The notes: generated from the letters alone by a model not told the origin. A DNA stretch of 52,875 bases from Gottfriedia acidiceleris (GCF_002128425.1 NZ_NESS01000020.1:1-52875); one strand, 5' to 3'. Shown: positions 7,738 through 19,083, numbered from the stretch's first letter. A program made the numbers and translations.

Positions 7738-8022
7738 TTAATTATTATTAGCTATAAATTGTTCAATCTCGAATTTTAAAAGCTCTGCGCCTTTTTTACT
7801 TAAAACAATTTTACCATCAGCAACCTCGAGATTATTTTGAGAAATTTCTCCCGTCATCATACAAGTCATATTTGGTTCATATTTTTTTAGGATAATTCGA
7901 TCATCCTGTACAAATATTTCCAGTGTGTCTCTTTCAGTGATATTTAGTGTTCTTCTAAGTTCAATTGGAATTACTACACGACCAAGCTCGTCTACCTTAC
8001 GGACAATTCCTGTAGATTTCAT
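7738..8022 (-). CDS. abrB: Transition-state regulator AbrB
   Basis: 94-residue global DNA-binding regulator that represses stationary-phase and sporulation genes during growth; Spo0A represses abrB in B. subtilis. The N-terminal ~50 residues are the swapped-hairpin AbrB domain (MKSTGIVRKVDELGRVVIP and on), with R23/R24 in the ELRRTL segment. C54 and TGE follow as in B. subtilis AbrB. ATG at 8022 is chosen because TCCTCCT at 8029-8035 (complement of AGGAGGA) is seven bases upstream; the open frame extends further without a start signal. Orientation and location between rsmI and metG match B. subtilis. A perfect dyad at 8063-8093 lies in its upstream region. SpoVT at 26895 is its paralogue in this window. 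Confidence 0.93.
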   Translation of the reverse strand: MKSTGIVRKVDELGRVVIPIELRRTLNITERDTLEIFVQDDRIILKKYEPNMTCMMTGEISQNNLEVADGKIVLSKKGAELLKFEIEQFIANNN

Positions 8023-8062
8023 AATTAATCCTCCTATATAAAGTTTTTTTGAAAATAAATGT

Positions 8063-8093
8063 ACTATGTAGTCAAAAAACAAAGCTACATAGT
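8063..8093 (-). promoter_or_regulatory. Inverted repeat upstream of abrB
   Basis: ACTATGTAG 8063-8071 and CTACATAGT 8085-8093 form a perfect 9-bp dyad with a 13-base spacer, about 40 bases before the abrB start. It could be a leader-RNA hairpin or an operator. No exact Spo0A box is seen beside it, and no convincing -35/-10 pair. Confidence 0.4.
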
Positions 8094-8296
8094 GCTACTA
8101 TGCCAAAATGGGTTAATTAAAGAGAAAATGTATGTATATTTATGAGAAATAATAGAAATAGATGTTACTATTGTGTAAAATTTAACTTATAAAATAAGTA
8201 TGAAGTTGTAATAGTTAATGGGGATATGTAGATAACTCATTTTTCATTTTATAATGAAATGCAAAATCATGCGAATAATTTAGTGTCAATATTTAG

Positions 8297-10300
<2,004 letters not shown>

Positions 10301-10307
10301 AGTTACT

Positions 10308-10357
10308 AGGAAAAGTATTTCGTGTAAAAACTAACATGAAATACTTTTCTTTTTAAT
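10308..10357 (+). terminator. Terminator after metG
   Basis: A 16-bp stem (10310-10325 with 10334-10349, one G-U pair, loop AAAAACTA) is followed by TCTTTTTAATTT. One of the strongest terminators in the window. Confidence 0.92.
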
Positions 10358-10563
10358 TTGTTTTACTGAAATAATTGTTGTATAGTGCAGAAAATTGTAA
10401 AAATATCATAGGAATCACAAATATGATAATATTTTGTTGGATTATGGCAGGTGTTAACAAGATGTTGTTAAAAAATGTCATTATATGAAGAAAATATTAC
10501 AGATTGATTACAATAGTAAAATGAAAAAATTATCAGAATTTGTTTATTAAAAGTAAGAAAGTC

Positions 10564-10591
10564 TTGATATAGCATGGAATTAATTTAAAAT
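10564..10591 (+). promoter_or_regulatory. Possible sigma-A promoter in the metG-tatD gap
   Basis: TTGATA 10564-10569, a 16-base spacer and TAAAAT 10586-10591. It sits in an unusually long AT-rich gap (10358-10723) where I see no gene and only one short hairpin, CCGTT/AACGG near 10628-10646. AT-richness makes chance matches likely. Confidence 0.3.
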
Positions 10592-10723
10592 ATCTTTAAA
10601 ATTTTATTAGAAATTGTTTAATTTTGACCGTTTCTTTTTGTAACGGAATTGTTAACTGTGCGTTAGGTAAGAAATTTTACGGTATGCTAGACTAAATCTC
10701 AGATGAGCAAAGGGGAAGTAAAA

Positions 10724-11494
10724 ATGCTTTTTGATACACATGTACATTTAAATGCAGATCAATACAAAGAAGACCTTGAAGAAGTAATTAGTAGAGCTCT
10801 AGAAGCAGGAGTTGTTCATCAAGTAGTTGTTGGCTTTGATCGACCAACAATTACGAAAGCTATGGAATTAATTGAGAAATATGATTTTCTTTATGCAGCT
10901 ATTGGCTGGCATCCAGTTGATGCAATTGATGCAACAGAAGAAGATTTTGAATGGATTAAGGAATTATCAAAACATCCTAAAGTAGTAGCAATTGGTGAAA
11001 CTGGATTAGATTACTACTGGGATAAGTCTCCAAAAGAAATCCAAAAAGAAGTATTTCGTAAACAAATTCAATTAGCAAAAGAATGCGGACTACCGATTGT
11101 TATTCACAATCGAGACGCAACAGAAGACATTGTAACCATTTTAAAAGAAGAAAATGCATCAGAAGTAGGTGGCATCATGCACTGCTTCGGCGGAAGTGTG
11201 GAAACTGCAAAAGAATGTATTAATATGAACTTCTATATTTCATTAGGAGGACCAGTTACATTTAAGAATGCAAAAAAACCAAAAGAAGTTGCGACAGAAA
11301 TTCCGTTAGAAAATCTATTAATCGAAACGGATTGTCCATACTTAACACCACATCCGTATAGAGGAAAAAGAAATGAACCTAGCTATGTATCACTTGTTGC
11401 TGAAGAAATTGCACGTTTAAAAAATATATCAGTTGAGGAAGTTCAAAAACGAACCTTCGAAAATGCGTGTAATATTTTTCAGATTAACAAATGA
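10724..11494 (+). CDS. tatD: TatD-family metal-dependent hydrolase (YabD)
   Basis: 256-residue TIM-barrel metallohydrolase of the TatD family; members have 3'-5' DNase activity. Metal ligands are all visible: H6 and H8 in DTHVHL, E92 in GETGLDYYW, H128 in VIHNRD, H153 in MHCFGG, and D203 in ETDCPYLTPHP. ATG 10724 starts MLFDTH, the family N-terminus, behind AAGGGGAAG; the upstream ATG at 10703 overlaps that site. It stands alone behind a long gap, followed by yabE after 186 bases. The physiological substrate is unknown. Confidence 0.93.
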   Translation: MLFDTHVHLNADQYKEDLEEVISRALEAGVVHQVVVGFDRPTITKAMELIEKYDFLYAAIGWHPVDAIDATEEDFEWIKELSKHPKVVAIGETGLDYYWDKSPKEIQKEVFRKQIQLAKECGLPIVIHNRDATEDIVTILKEENASEVGGIMHCFGGSVETAKECINMNFYISLGGPVTFKNAKKPKEVATEIPLENLLIETDCPYLTPHPYRGKRNEPSYVSLVAEEIARLKNISVEEVQKRTFENACNIFQINK

Positions 11495-11541
11495 TCTCAT
11501 GAACTAGTACGAATAGATATTATTCGTCACAGTTCACGTAT

Positions 11542-11623
11542 GAAGAGTTGAAGAATTTGTCGAAAGAAAACTCTTCTACTTCTAAATCTAGTAAACATAC
11601 ATTCAGTAGAGTAGAAGCACTAG
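11542..11623 (+). promoter_or_regulatory. Leader of yabE with overlapping alternative hairpins
   Basis: GAAGAGTT 11542-11549 pairs perfectly with AACTCTTC 11569-11576. The 3' arm overlaps CTTCTAC 11573-11579, which pairs perfectly with GTAGAAG 11611-11617; CTAGT 11588-11592 can also pair with ACTAG 11619-11623. The two folds exclude each other, as in attenuators, but no U-tail follows. It lies 60-140 bases before the yabE start. Confidence 0.35.
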
Positions 11624-11680
11624 TTAATAGGTTTGGAGCTAGTCAATCTTTTTTCTCAGGCGAAAAGGAGGAGTAAAATC

Positions 11681-12889
11681 GTGATAGACGCGAATAGGTT
11701 ACTTTCTAGACTTGGGAGTAGTAAAAAACTAGCAGTACAACTTGCAGGAGCTTTAGTTTTCACTGGATCAGTAGGTACAGGAGCATATGAGGGACTTAAA
11801 GAACAAGTAACTCTTGAGGTAGACGGGAAGGAACAGGTTATTCAAACACATGCAAATACTGTGGCTGAATTATTAAAAGAACAAAATATTAATATTACGA
11901 ATGCAGATGAAATATATCCGTCAGCTAAAACGAAAATATCAGATGATATGGATATTACAGTTCATTTAGCGAAACCTGTTAAACTTACGATCGATGGGCA
12001 GGAAAAAGTCATTAAGACAACTGCTCAAACGGTAAAGGAATTATTAAAAGAACAAAATATTATGATCAATCCTGAAGATGTTATAATGCCTGCACTGTCA
12101 ACACCGTTAGAGGAAAATGGTAAAGTAACTTACGAAAAAGCATTCCCTATGGTTTTAAATGATGGAGGAGTTTCTAAAAAAGTATTTGCAACTTCGACTA
12201 CTGTCGCTGACTTTTTAGAAAAGCAGAACATTACATTAAACGAATTTGACCGAGTTGAACCAGGTGCCGGCGAAATGATCAAACAAAATGATACAGTTCG
12301 AGTTATCCGTGTCGAAAAAGTCAACGATGTGGTGGAAGAGCCTGTAGATTTTAAAGAAAAAGAGAAAAAAGATTCTTCTATGTATAAAGATGAATCTTCG
12401 GTCATTTCAGAAGGTGTAAAAGGACTTGTTAAACGTAACTTTGAATTGATTAAAGAAAATGGTAAAGTAGTTTCTAAAACACTAGTTGATGAAACGATAT
12501 TAAAAGAACCTGTTGATCGAGTAGTTGCAGTTGGAACAAAGTCTGTACCAACATCAAGTGCATTAGTAAAATCTAGTGCCCCAAAATCAAGTAGTAAGGT
12601 AAAGGAAATGTATGTTGAAGCAACTGCATATTCACCTTATGATGCTGGGATGTCTGGTGTTACAGCTTTAGGTATTAATGTTCGTAAAAACCCTAATACA
12701 AAACTGATTGCAGTTGATCCAAAAGTTATTCCTTTAGGATCTAAAGTTTGGGTTGAAGGATATGGTGTTGCTATTGCTGGTGATACTGGTGGAGCAATTA
12801 AAGGTAGAAGGATCGATATTTTAATGCCTACAAAAGACGATTGTTTTGATTTTGGTCGTCGTACAGTAAAAATTCGTATTATTAAATAA
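11681..12889 (+). CDS. yabE: YabE-like cell-wall-associated protein (DUF348, G5 and 3D domains)
   Basis: 402-residue member of the YabE/Rpf-like group, thought to act on peptidoglycan; B. subtilis YabE is 437 residues. Order of parts: one hydrophobic segment near 17-35 (signal anchor); three DUF348 repeats (about 41-82, 98-140, 155-198, each with a TVxELLKEQNI-type tail); a G5 domain (about 208-286); a serine-rich linker; and a C-terminal 3D domain (313-400). The three aspartates of the 3D fold are D346, D368 and D379. GTG 11681 is the start because AAGGAGGAG at 11665-11673 is ideally placed; the longer frame from 11633 would translate that site. Regulation may involve the structured leader at 11542-11623. 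Confidence 0.88.
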   Translation: MIDANRLLSRLGSSKKLAVQLAGALVFTGSVGTGAYEGLKEQVTLEVDGKEQVIQTHANTVAELLKEQNINITNADEIYPSAKTKISDDMDITVHLAKPVKLTIDGQEKVIKTTAQTVKELLKEQNIMINPEDVIMPALSTPLEENGKVTYEKAFPMVLNDGGVSKKVFATSTTVADFLEKQNITLNEFDRVEPGAGEMIKQNDTVRVIRVEKVNDVVEEPVDFKEKEKKDSSMYKDESSVISEGVKGLVKRNFELIKENGKVVSKTLVDETILKEPVDRVVAVGTKSVPTSSALVKSSAPKSSSKVKEMYVEATAYSPYDAGMSGVTALGINVRKNPNTKLIAVDPKVIPLGSKVWVEGYGVAIAGDTGGAIKGRRIDILMPTKDDCFDFGRRTVKIRIIK

Positions 12890-12918
12890 TATTTTTAAAA
12901 TAGATCGTTGTTTGAATG

Positions 12919-12950
12919 AAAGTAGAAGGATAAGCCCTTCTACTTTTTTT
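12919..12950 (+). terminator. Terminator after yabE
   Basis: Perfect 11-bp stem 12919-12929 with 12936-12946, six-base loop ATAAGC, followed by a T tract. Confidence 0.9.
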
Positions 12951-12989
12951 ATACTATTTTTAAGGGAGTATGAAGTTTTATTATCCTTA

Positions 12990-12998
12990 TGGTATGAT
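12990..12998 (+). promoter_or_regulatory. Extended -10 element before rnmV
   Basis: TGGTATGAT at 12990-12998 is a good extended -10 located 31 bases before the rnmV start and after the yabE terminator. No good -35 hexamer is present at the normal distance. Confidence 0.4.
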
Positions 12999-13028
12999 TA
13001 CATATACTTGTATTGGTTGGAGGAACAA

Positions 13029-14458
<1,430 letters not shown>

Positions 14459-14460
14459 CA

Positions 14461-14511
14461 AAAAGATGATTATAAGCTAATTTTTAAACTAGTTTGTAAT
14501 CATCTTTTTTT
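14461..14511 (+). terminator. Terminator after ksgA
   Basis: 19-bp stem (14461-14479 with 14490-14508, two G-U pairs) running into TTTTTTT. Confidence 0.93.
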
Positions 14512-14649
14512 ATTTGATACTTTATTTTAGTTCTGATGCCCTATAAAAGTTCAATAAACCTTCTTTTCACCCTTTTTTTTGTCCATACATAATCTAAAAA
14601 AAGAGAGCGAACTCGTAGTGTACTTAAGCAATTTTGGAGGGGAAGGCAT

Positions 14650-15528
14650 GTGAATATTAATGTAGGAGATATAGTAGAAAGAGCATCTTATAAATATGAC
14701 CTAGTTTTTCGAGTAGTGGAGGTAAAACAAATCGGGGATGAAGTCATAGCTGTTTTATATGGTGACGATTTTCGTTTAATTGCTGATGCGCCTTTATCCG
14801 ACCTGCGAGTAATTATTGAGTCAGAGTATCGAGAAAAAGGTAAAAGATCATCTGTTCAAATTGAGGAAAACTACAAACTATTTAAACGGGAAGCCATGGA
14901 ACAAAAAGAAAAAAGAAGATTTCAAGCAACAAATGGATTTAGAACAGATGTAAATCTTTTTCAAATGCCAGGTCGGGTTCTTCACATCGATGGAGATCCA
15001 ATTTATTTAAAAAAATGTCTTGATATGTATAATAAGATGGGGGTCCCTGTTGAAGGGATCTATTGTAAGGAAACAGAATTACCAACAAAAATTGGTTATT
15101 ATTTAGATCATTATCGCCCCGATATACTAGTTATAACTGGTCATGATGCATATACAAAGGCAAAAGGGGTTGTTACCGATTTAGAAGCTTACAGACATTC
15201 AAGATATTTTGTCGATGCTGTAAAAGAAGCGCGAAAAAGAGTTCCATCTTTAGACCACCTTGTAATTTTTGCTGGGGCATGTCAATCTCACTTTGAAGCG
15301 ATTATACGCGCAGGAGCAAACTTTGCAAGCTCACCAACTAGAGTAAATATTCATGCATTAGATCCCGTTTATGTAGTTGGGAAAATAAGCTTCACATCAT
15401 TTATGGATCGAGTAAATGTTTATGAAGTGGTTCGTAATACAATTACAGGTGAAAAGGGGCTAGGCGGGGTAGAAACAAAAGGAATTTTAAGAACAGGGCT
15501 ACCTTTTCAATCAATGGAAGAGGAGTAA
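14650..15528 (+). CDS. yabG: Sporulation-specific protease YabG
   Basis: 292-residue member of peptidase family U57, a mother-cell protease that trims spore coat proteins. Highly conserved blocks are present: a MPGRVLHIDGD segment near 109-119, DILVITGHDAYTKAKG near 160, FAGACQSHFEAIIRAGANFASSP near 205-225 and NIHALDPVYVVGKISF near 231. GTG 14650 is used, preceded by GGAGGGGAAGG. B. subtilis yabG is sigma-K dependent; CATACATA at 14584-14591 resembles a sigma-K -10, but I find no well-spaced -35. It is monocistronic, bounded by terminators on both sides. Confidence 0.94.
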   Translation: MNINVGDIVERASYKYDLVFRVVEVKQIGDEVIAVLYGDDFRLIADAPLSDLRVIIESEYREKGKRSSVQIEENYKLFKREAMEQKEKRRFQATNGFRTDVNLFQMPGRVLHIDGDPIYLKKCLDMYNKMGVPVEGIYCKETELPTKIGYYLDHYRPDILVITGHDAYTKAKGVVTDLEAYRHSRYFVDAVKEARKRVPSLDHLVIFAGACQSHFEAIIRAGANFASSPTRVNIHALDPVYVVGKISFTSFMDRVNVYEVVRNTITGEKGLGGVETKGILRTGLPFQSMEEE

Positions 15529-15530
15529 GG

Positions 15531-15585
15531 AAAAGATTTTCTACATTAACGAGAAGTCTCGTTTGTAGAAAATCTTTTTTATTTT
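15531..15585 (+). terminator. Terminator after yabG
   Basis: Long stem: 15531-15545 with 15564-15578, a small internal loop, then ACGAGA 15549-15554 with TCTCGT 15557-15562. A T run follows. Confidence 0.92.
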
Positions 15586-15640
15586 CATACATAAATTTTC
15601 TGATTTTCACAAATAATAATCGGGTGTTGTAAAAAAAATA

Positions 15641-15670
15641 TTGACAGGTAACCAGTATCGTTGGTATAAT
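15641..15670 (+). promoter_or_regulatory. veg promoter 1 (sigma-A)
   Basis: TTGACA 15641-15646, 18-base spacer, TATAAT 15665-15670 with the TG of an extended -10 (TTGGTATAAT). Both hexamers are perfect, implying very strong transcription. B. subtilis veg also has tandem strong promoters. Confidence 0.88.
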
Positions 15671-15681
15671 TTTATATTTTT

Positions 15682-15710
15682 TTGACTTAGTTTACATAAG
15701 ATGGTATACT
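15682..15710 (+). promoter_or_regulatory. veg promoter 2 (sigma-A)
   Basis: TTGACT 15682-15687, 17-base spacer, TATACT 15705-15710, again with TG one base before the -10. It lies 40 bases downstream of promoter 1 and close to the veg ribosome binding site. Confidence 0.85.
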
Positions 15711-15732
15711 TGTCATAGTGAGGTGGTATGAA

Positions 15733-16002
15733 ATGACAAAAAAATTATCTGAAATAAAGGATACTTTAGATAGTCATGTTGGACAACGACTTACATTGAA
15801 AGCAAACAGCGGACGTAGAAAGACTGTGGAACGTTCCGGTGTATTAGCAGAAACATATCCATCCATATTCGTAGTACAATTAGATCAAGAAGAGAACGCA
15901 TTTGAACGCTTATCTTTTAGTTATGCAGATATTTTAACAGAAACAGTTGAATTGTTTTTCTGTGATGACCATACAAGTGGACTGATGGCGAACGGACAGT
16001 AG
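15733..16002 (+). CDS. veg: Veg protein (biofilm and spore-outgrowth associated)
   Basis: 89-residue small protein of the Veg family (DUF1021). In B. subtilis it is very abundant in growth, promotes biofilm gene expression by interfering with SinR, and has been linked to spore outgrowth. The core [18 protein letters not shown] and the [15 protein letters not shown] block are almost invariant. ATG 15733 is preceded by GAGGTGG; the longer frame from 15718 starts inside that site. Two near-consensus promoters and a terminator make it a strong monocistronic unit. Its stop codon lies inside the terminator stem. Confidence 0.95.
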   Translation: MTKKLSEIKDTLDSHVGQRLTLKANSGRRKTVERSGVLAETYPSIFVVQLDQEENAFERLSFSYADILTETVELFFCDDHTSGLMANGQ

Positions 16003-16031
16003 AATTTTTCTACTGTCCCTTTTCTTTTTAT
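15994..16031 (+). terminator. Terminator after veg
   Basis: Perfect 10-bp stem GGACAGTAGA 15994-16003 with TCTACTGTCC 16009-16018, then a pyrimidine tract CTTTTCTTTTT. The veg stop codon is within the left arm. Confidence 0.92.
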
Positions 16032-16034
16032 TAT

Positions 16035-16063
16035 TCATGAAATGAAACATATTACACATACTA
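16035..16063 (+). promoter_or_regulatory. Candidate sigma-G promoter of sspF
   Basis: TCATG 16035-16039, 17-base spacer, CATACTA 16057-16063. The -10 matches the sigma-G pattern CATnnTA exactly. The same spacing recurs before spoVT (26776-26804). Small acid-soluble protein genes are typical sigma-G targets. Confidence 0.6.
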
Positions 16064-16097
16064 ACAATGTCGAAGTGGAAAAAGGGGGTTGCTTTTT

Positions 16098-16280
16098 TTG
16101 GGTAGAAGAAAAAGAGGTATAATGTCACAGGGCTTTAAAGAGGAACTTGCAAAAGATCTTGGTTTCTATGACGTCGTTCAAAAAGAAGGCTGGGGAGGCA
16201 TTCGAGCGAAGGATGCCGGCAACATGGTTAAAAGAGCAATCGAATTAGCTGAGTTACAATTATCTAATAAGCAACAATAA
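16098..16280 (+). CDS. sspF: Small acid-soluble spore protein SspF
   Basis: 60-residue minor alpha/beta-type-like spore protein that binds DNA in the forespore. The conserved segment [19 protein letters not shown] and [14 protein letters not shown] is clear. I start at TTG 16098, which gives M-G-R-R-K-R-G-I-M, like the B. subtilis N-terminus, with AAAGGGGG ten bases upstream. ATG 16122 behind AGAGG is an alternative. A candidate sigma-G promoter (16035-16063) and a terminator frame it, and it lies between veg and ispE as in B. subtilis. Confidence 0.92.
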   Translation: MGRRKRGIMSQGFKEELAKDLGFYDVVQKEGWGGIRAKDAGNMVKRAIELAELQLSNKQQ

Positions 16281-16318
16281 ACAATCTTCACTTCGACAAG
16301 CGAATTTGTCTACACATT

Positions 16319-16345
16319 AAACCGAAGCAAAATGCTTCGGTTTTT
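16319..16345 (+). terminator. Terminator after sspF
   Basis: AACCGAAGCA 16320-16329 pairs with TGCTTCGGTT 16333-16342, loop AAA, followed by T run to 16345. A weaker hairpin (GACAA/TTGTC) lies just upstream. Confidence 0.92.
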
Positions 16346-16463
16346 GTGAATCGTTTTAAAGAATTTCCACAGTTATGGATCACTTTCATTGAGGTACATT
16401 TTTCTTATGAGTTAATTATGATACAATAGCAAAAAAGTAAGTGTTCATAAGAAGGTGAGAATA

Positions 16464-17333
16464 GTGAAATTAATGGTGAAGGCTCCTGCGAAAATAAACC
16501 TTTCATTAGACGTAGTAGGGAAAAGAGGCGACGGTTATCATGATGTAAAAATGATCATGACAACGATTGATTTAGCCGATCGAATTGAATTAGAGCTTAT
16601 TCAAGAGGATAAGATTGTTGTTACATCACATAATCGTTACGTGCCAGATGATCAACGTAATTTAGCTTATCAGGCTGCGATGCTACTGAAAGAAATGTTC
16701 GGGATTAAATTAGGAGCGCATATTTTTATTACCAAAAATATTCCTGTTGCTGCTGGTTTAGCTGGAGGTAGTTCAGATGCTGCGGCAGTACTAAGGGGAC
16801 TAAATAAGCTTTGGAATTTAAATTGTTCGTTAGATGAATTAGCGGAAATTGGTTCAAAAATTGGATCGGACGTATCATTTTGTGTTTATGGCGGAACAGC
16901 TATAGCTACAGGTCGTGGAGAAAAAATTGAACATATTGATACACCGCCACCTTGTTGGGTTATTTTAGCGAAACCAACACAGGGCGTATCAACGGCTACT
17001 GTTTATCAAAAGCTTAAATTAGATAATATTCAACATCCTGATGTAGATCGTATGGTTAATGCCATTTCGAATAAAAATTACAACGATATTTGTATGTCAT
17101 TAGGAAATGTATTGGAAACAGTTACACTGCAATTACATCCTGAGGTTGCAATGATTAAGGATCAAATGAAACGTTTTGGTGCTGATGCTGTTTTGATGAG
17201 CGGAAGTGGTCCTACAGTATTCGGATTAGTTCGTCATGATTCTAGAATGAATCGTGTTTATAACGGACTAAAAGGTTTCTGCGATCAAGTATACGCTGTT
17301 CGGATGTTAGGCGAAAGGGAAAAACTTGATTAA
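16464..17333 (+). CDS. ispE: 4-diphosphocytidyl-2-C-methyl-D-erythritol kinase
   Basis: 289-residue GHMP kinase of the non-mevalonate (MEP) isoprenoid pathway; it phosphorylates CDP-methylerythritol. The N-terminal [12 protein letters not shown] block, the GHMP ATP-binding loop [15 protein letters not shown] near residues 93-107, and the C-terminal [11 protein letters not shown] motif are visible. GTG 16464 is chosen because it gives the exact B. subtilis length and follows GAAGGTGAG; an in-frame GTG at 16455 overlaps that site. purR follows across an inverted repeat, consistent with the usual ispE-purR-ridA order. Confidence 0.95.
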   Translation: MKLMVKAPAKINLSLDVVGKRGDGYHDVKMIMTTIDLADRIELELIQEDKIVVTSHNRYVPDDQRNLAYQAAMLLKEMFGIKLGAHIFITKNIPVAAGLAGGSSDAAAVLRGLNKLWNLNCSLDELAEIGSKIGSDVSFCVYGGTAIATGRGEKIEHIDTPPPCWVILAKPTQGVSTATVYQKLKLDNIQHPDVDRMVNAISNKNYNDICMSLGNVLETVTLQLHPEVAMIKDQMKRFGADAVLMSGSGPTVFGLVRHDSRMNRVYNGLKGFCDQVYAVRMLGEREKLD

Positions 17334-17335
17334 AA

Positions 17336-17371
17336 ACGAATATTATTATAAAATTTTTATAAAATATTCGT
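17336..17371 (+). promoter_or_regulatory. PurBox-like inverted repeat before purR
   Basis: CGAATATT 17337-17344 and AATATTCG 17363-17370 form an exact inverted repeat separated by 18 bases. This resembles the PurR operator pattern CGAACAWT-N16/17-AWTGTTCG, with one symmetric change per arm. The DNA also forms a 16-bp hairpin with one bulge. It overlaps the approach to the purR ribosome binding site, fitting autoregulation. No U-tail follows, so it is unlikely to be the ispE terminator. Confidence 0.45.
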
Positions 17372-17386
17372 GATTTGAGGTGCTGC

Positions 17387-18229
17387 ATGAAAATTAGAAG
17401 AAGCTCTCGTCTTGTAGGTATGACACACTATTTGTTGCATCATCCACAACAATTAGTATCATTAACATTTTTTGCTGACTTATATGCGTCTGCTAAATCA
17501 TCAGTAAGTGAGGATTTAGGTATTATTAAGCAGACGTTCGAACAGCAAGGAATTGGGACACTATTGACTGTGCCAGGAGCAGCTGGTGGTGTAAAGTATA
17601 TTCCTAGTATTAGTAATCAAGAAGTAAATACAGTAATTGAAGAATTATGTGATCTACTTCAAAAACCAGACCGAGTGTTGCCAGGTGGATACTTATATAT
17701 GACTGATATATTAAGCAATCCTAACTATGTAAATAGTGTAGGCCGTATGTTTGCATCAATATTCAGTAATCAAAAAATAGATATCGTTATGACAATCGCA
17801 ACAAAAGGGATTCCTTTAGCGTATGCTGTGGCAAACTTTTTAAATGTACCAGTTGTAATTGTTCGTCAAGATAATAAGGTTACGGAAGGATCAACAGTAA
17901 GTATTAACTACGTATCTGGTTCTTCAAAACGTATACAAACAATGTCATTGGCAAAAAGAAGCATCGAGGCAGGTTCAAATGTTTTAATTATCGATGATTT
18001 CATGAAAGCTGGTGGAACGGTTACTGGTATGAAAAACTTGCTTAAGGAATTTCAGGCAAATGTTGCAGGAATTGGTGTATTAGTAGAGGCAGTTAACATT
18101 GAAGAAAGATTAGTTGAAGATTATATTTCACTTGTAAAGTTATCTGAGGTAAATGAAAGAGAACAGCTTATTCGAGTTGAAAGAGGTAATTTCCAAGAAG
18201 AATCATTTATTAAAACTGAAAGCTTATAG
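17387..18229 (+). CDS. purR: Purine operon repressor PurR
   Basis: 280-residue repressor of purine biosynthesis and transport genes, released by PRPP. A winged-helix domain occupies residues 1-74 (KIRRSSRLVGMTHYLL and on). A phosphoribosyltransferase-like domain follows with the PRPP loop VLIIDDFMKAGGT near 202-214. ATG 17387 follows GAGGTG; a TTG at 17375 overlaps that site. A PurBox-like dyad (17336-17371) precedes it. ridA follows 51 bases later, as in B. subtilis. Confidence 0.95.
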   Translation: MKIRRSSRLVGMTHYLLHHPQQLVSLTFFADLYASAKSSVSEDLGIIKQTFEQQGIGTLLTVPGAAGGVKYIPSISNQEVNTVIEELCDLLQKPDRVLPGGYLYMTDILSNPNYVNSVGRMFASIFSNQKIDIVMTIATKGIPLAYAVANFLNVPVVIVRQDNKVTEGSTVSINYVSGSSKRIQTMSLAKRSIEAGSNVLIIDDFMKAGGTVTGMKNLLKEFQANVAGIGVLVEAVNIEERLVEDYISLVKLSEVNEREQLIRVERGNFQEESFIKTESL

Positions 18230-18280
18230 TCATTAGATAAATAAGCTACTTGTATATAATAAAGAAGGGGAAGATACATA

Positions 18281-18652
18281 ATGCAATTAATTCATACTGA
18301 TCATGCACCAAAAGCAATTGGACCATATTCTCAAGCGATAATCGCTAATGGTTTATTATACACATCTGGACAAATTCCATTAACTGTTGAAGGAAATATT
18401 GTAGAAGGTGGAATTGAGGAACAAACAAAGCAAGTATTTGCGAACCTTAAGGCCGTTCTAGAAGAAGCTGGGACAGATTTATCAAAAGTTGTTAAAACAA
18501 CTGTGTTTTTAAAAGATTTATCAACTTTTGTTGATTTTAATGATATTTATGAAGAGTTCTTCAATGGACATAAACCTGCAAGAAGCTGTGTAGAAGTTGC
18601 AAGACTACCTAAGGATGTATTAGTAGAGATCGAGTGTATCGCAGTTGTTTAA
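18281..18652 (+). CDS. ridA: RidA/YabJ 2-iminobutanoate/2-iminopropanoate deaminase
   Basis: 123-residue YjgF/RidA family enzyme that hydrolyses reactive enamine/imine intermediates released by PLP enzymes. The family blocks AIGPYSQAI (about 12-20), YTSGQIP (about 27-33) and the C-terminal [18 protein letters not shown] are visible; the arginine before SCVEV and the late glutamate line the active site. ATG 18281 follows GAAGGGGAAG. It is cotranscribed with purR and closed by a terminator at 18706. Confidence 0.95.
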   Translation: MQLIHTDHAPKAIGPYSQAIIANGLLYTSGQIPLTVEGNIVEGGIEEQTKQVFANLKAVLEEAGTDLSKVVKTTVFLKDLSTFVDFNDIYEEFFNGHKPARSCVEVARLPKDVLVEIECIAVV

Positions 18653-18705
18653 GACAATCAGACTGTAAATAAACTTGTTTTTAAAGATCTTTATATACTT
18701 TGAGT

Positions 18706-18735
18706 AAAAGCCTGAAATTATTTCAGGCTTTTTAT
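18706..18735 (+). terminator. Terminator after ridA
   Basis: AAAAGCCTGAAA 18706-18717 pairs fully with TTTCAGGCTTTT 18721-18732, loop TTA, T-rich tail. Confidence 0.93.
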
Positions 18736-18915
18736 TTTGTAGAAATTATTACTATTAATATTTCTTCTTTCTTTGATTGTTTTACTCTAATTATTGTTGA
18801 TTCATCGCCTTATTAGTAGATTCTCTTCTTATGGAAAACGAGCATTCTGTAGAGGGGATCAAACACAACCAACCTACTTAAAAGAGGTAATATAAGTAAT
18901 TCAAATTTCAACATC

Positions 18916-18947
18916 CTGAAAAAATCTAAAATTTTTTCAGATTTTTT
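18916..18947 (+). terminator. Second terminator with no gene before it
   Basis: CTGAAAAAAT 18916-18925 pairs with ATTTTTTCAG 18931-18940, loop CTAAA, followed by ATTTTTT. The preceding 18736-18915 contains no convincing gene and no promoter I trust; GATTCTC near 18818 may pair with GGGGATC near 18855. It may end a small RNA, act as a back-up terminator for ridA, or be a relic. The stretch 18948-19055 shows nothing further. Confidence 0.6.
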
Positions 18948-19055
18948 ATATTTACATTAAAACCTAATTAAAAAATTCCGATAAATAAGTTGAGGACTTT
19001 AGTTTAGTAAACATTTGTAAAAATTAAATAATTTAAATAAAAAATTTTCCAAAAA

Positions 19056-19083
19056 GAAGGAAATTATTGATAATTGTTGAAAC
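19056..19083 (+). promoter_or_regulatory. Candidate sigma-H promoter of spoVG
   Basis: GAAGGAAAT at 19056-19064 fits the sigma-H -35 (RnAGGAWWW). GTTGAAAC at 19076-19083, about 12 bases later, fits the -10 (RnnGAATWW) with one mismatch. B. subtilis spoVG is a classic sigma-H target, and the gene start is 40 bases downstream. Confidence 0.55.

Noticed and set aside
18831-18881. 16-codon frame starting ATG GAA AAC GAG
   Set aside because: No ribosome binding site and too short to judge; the region reads better as non-coding.
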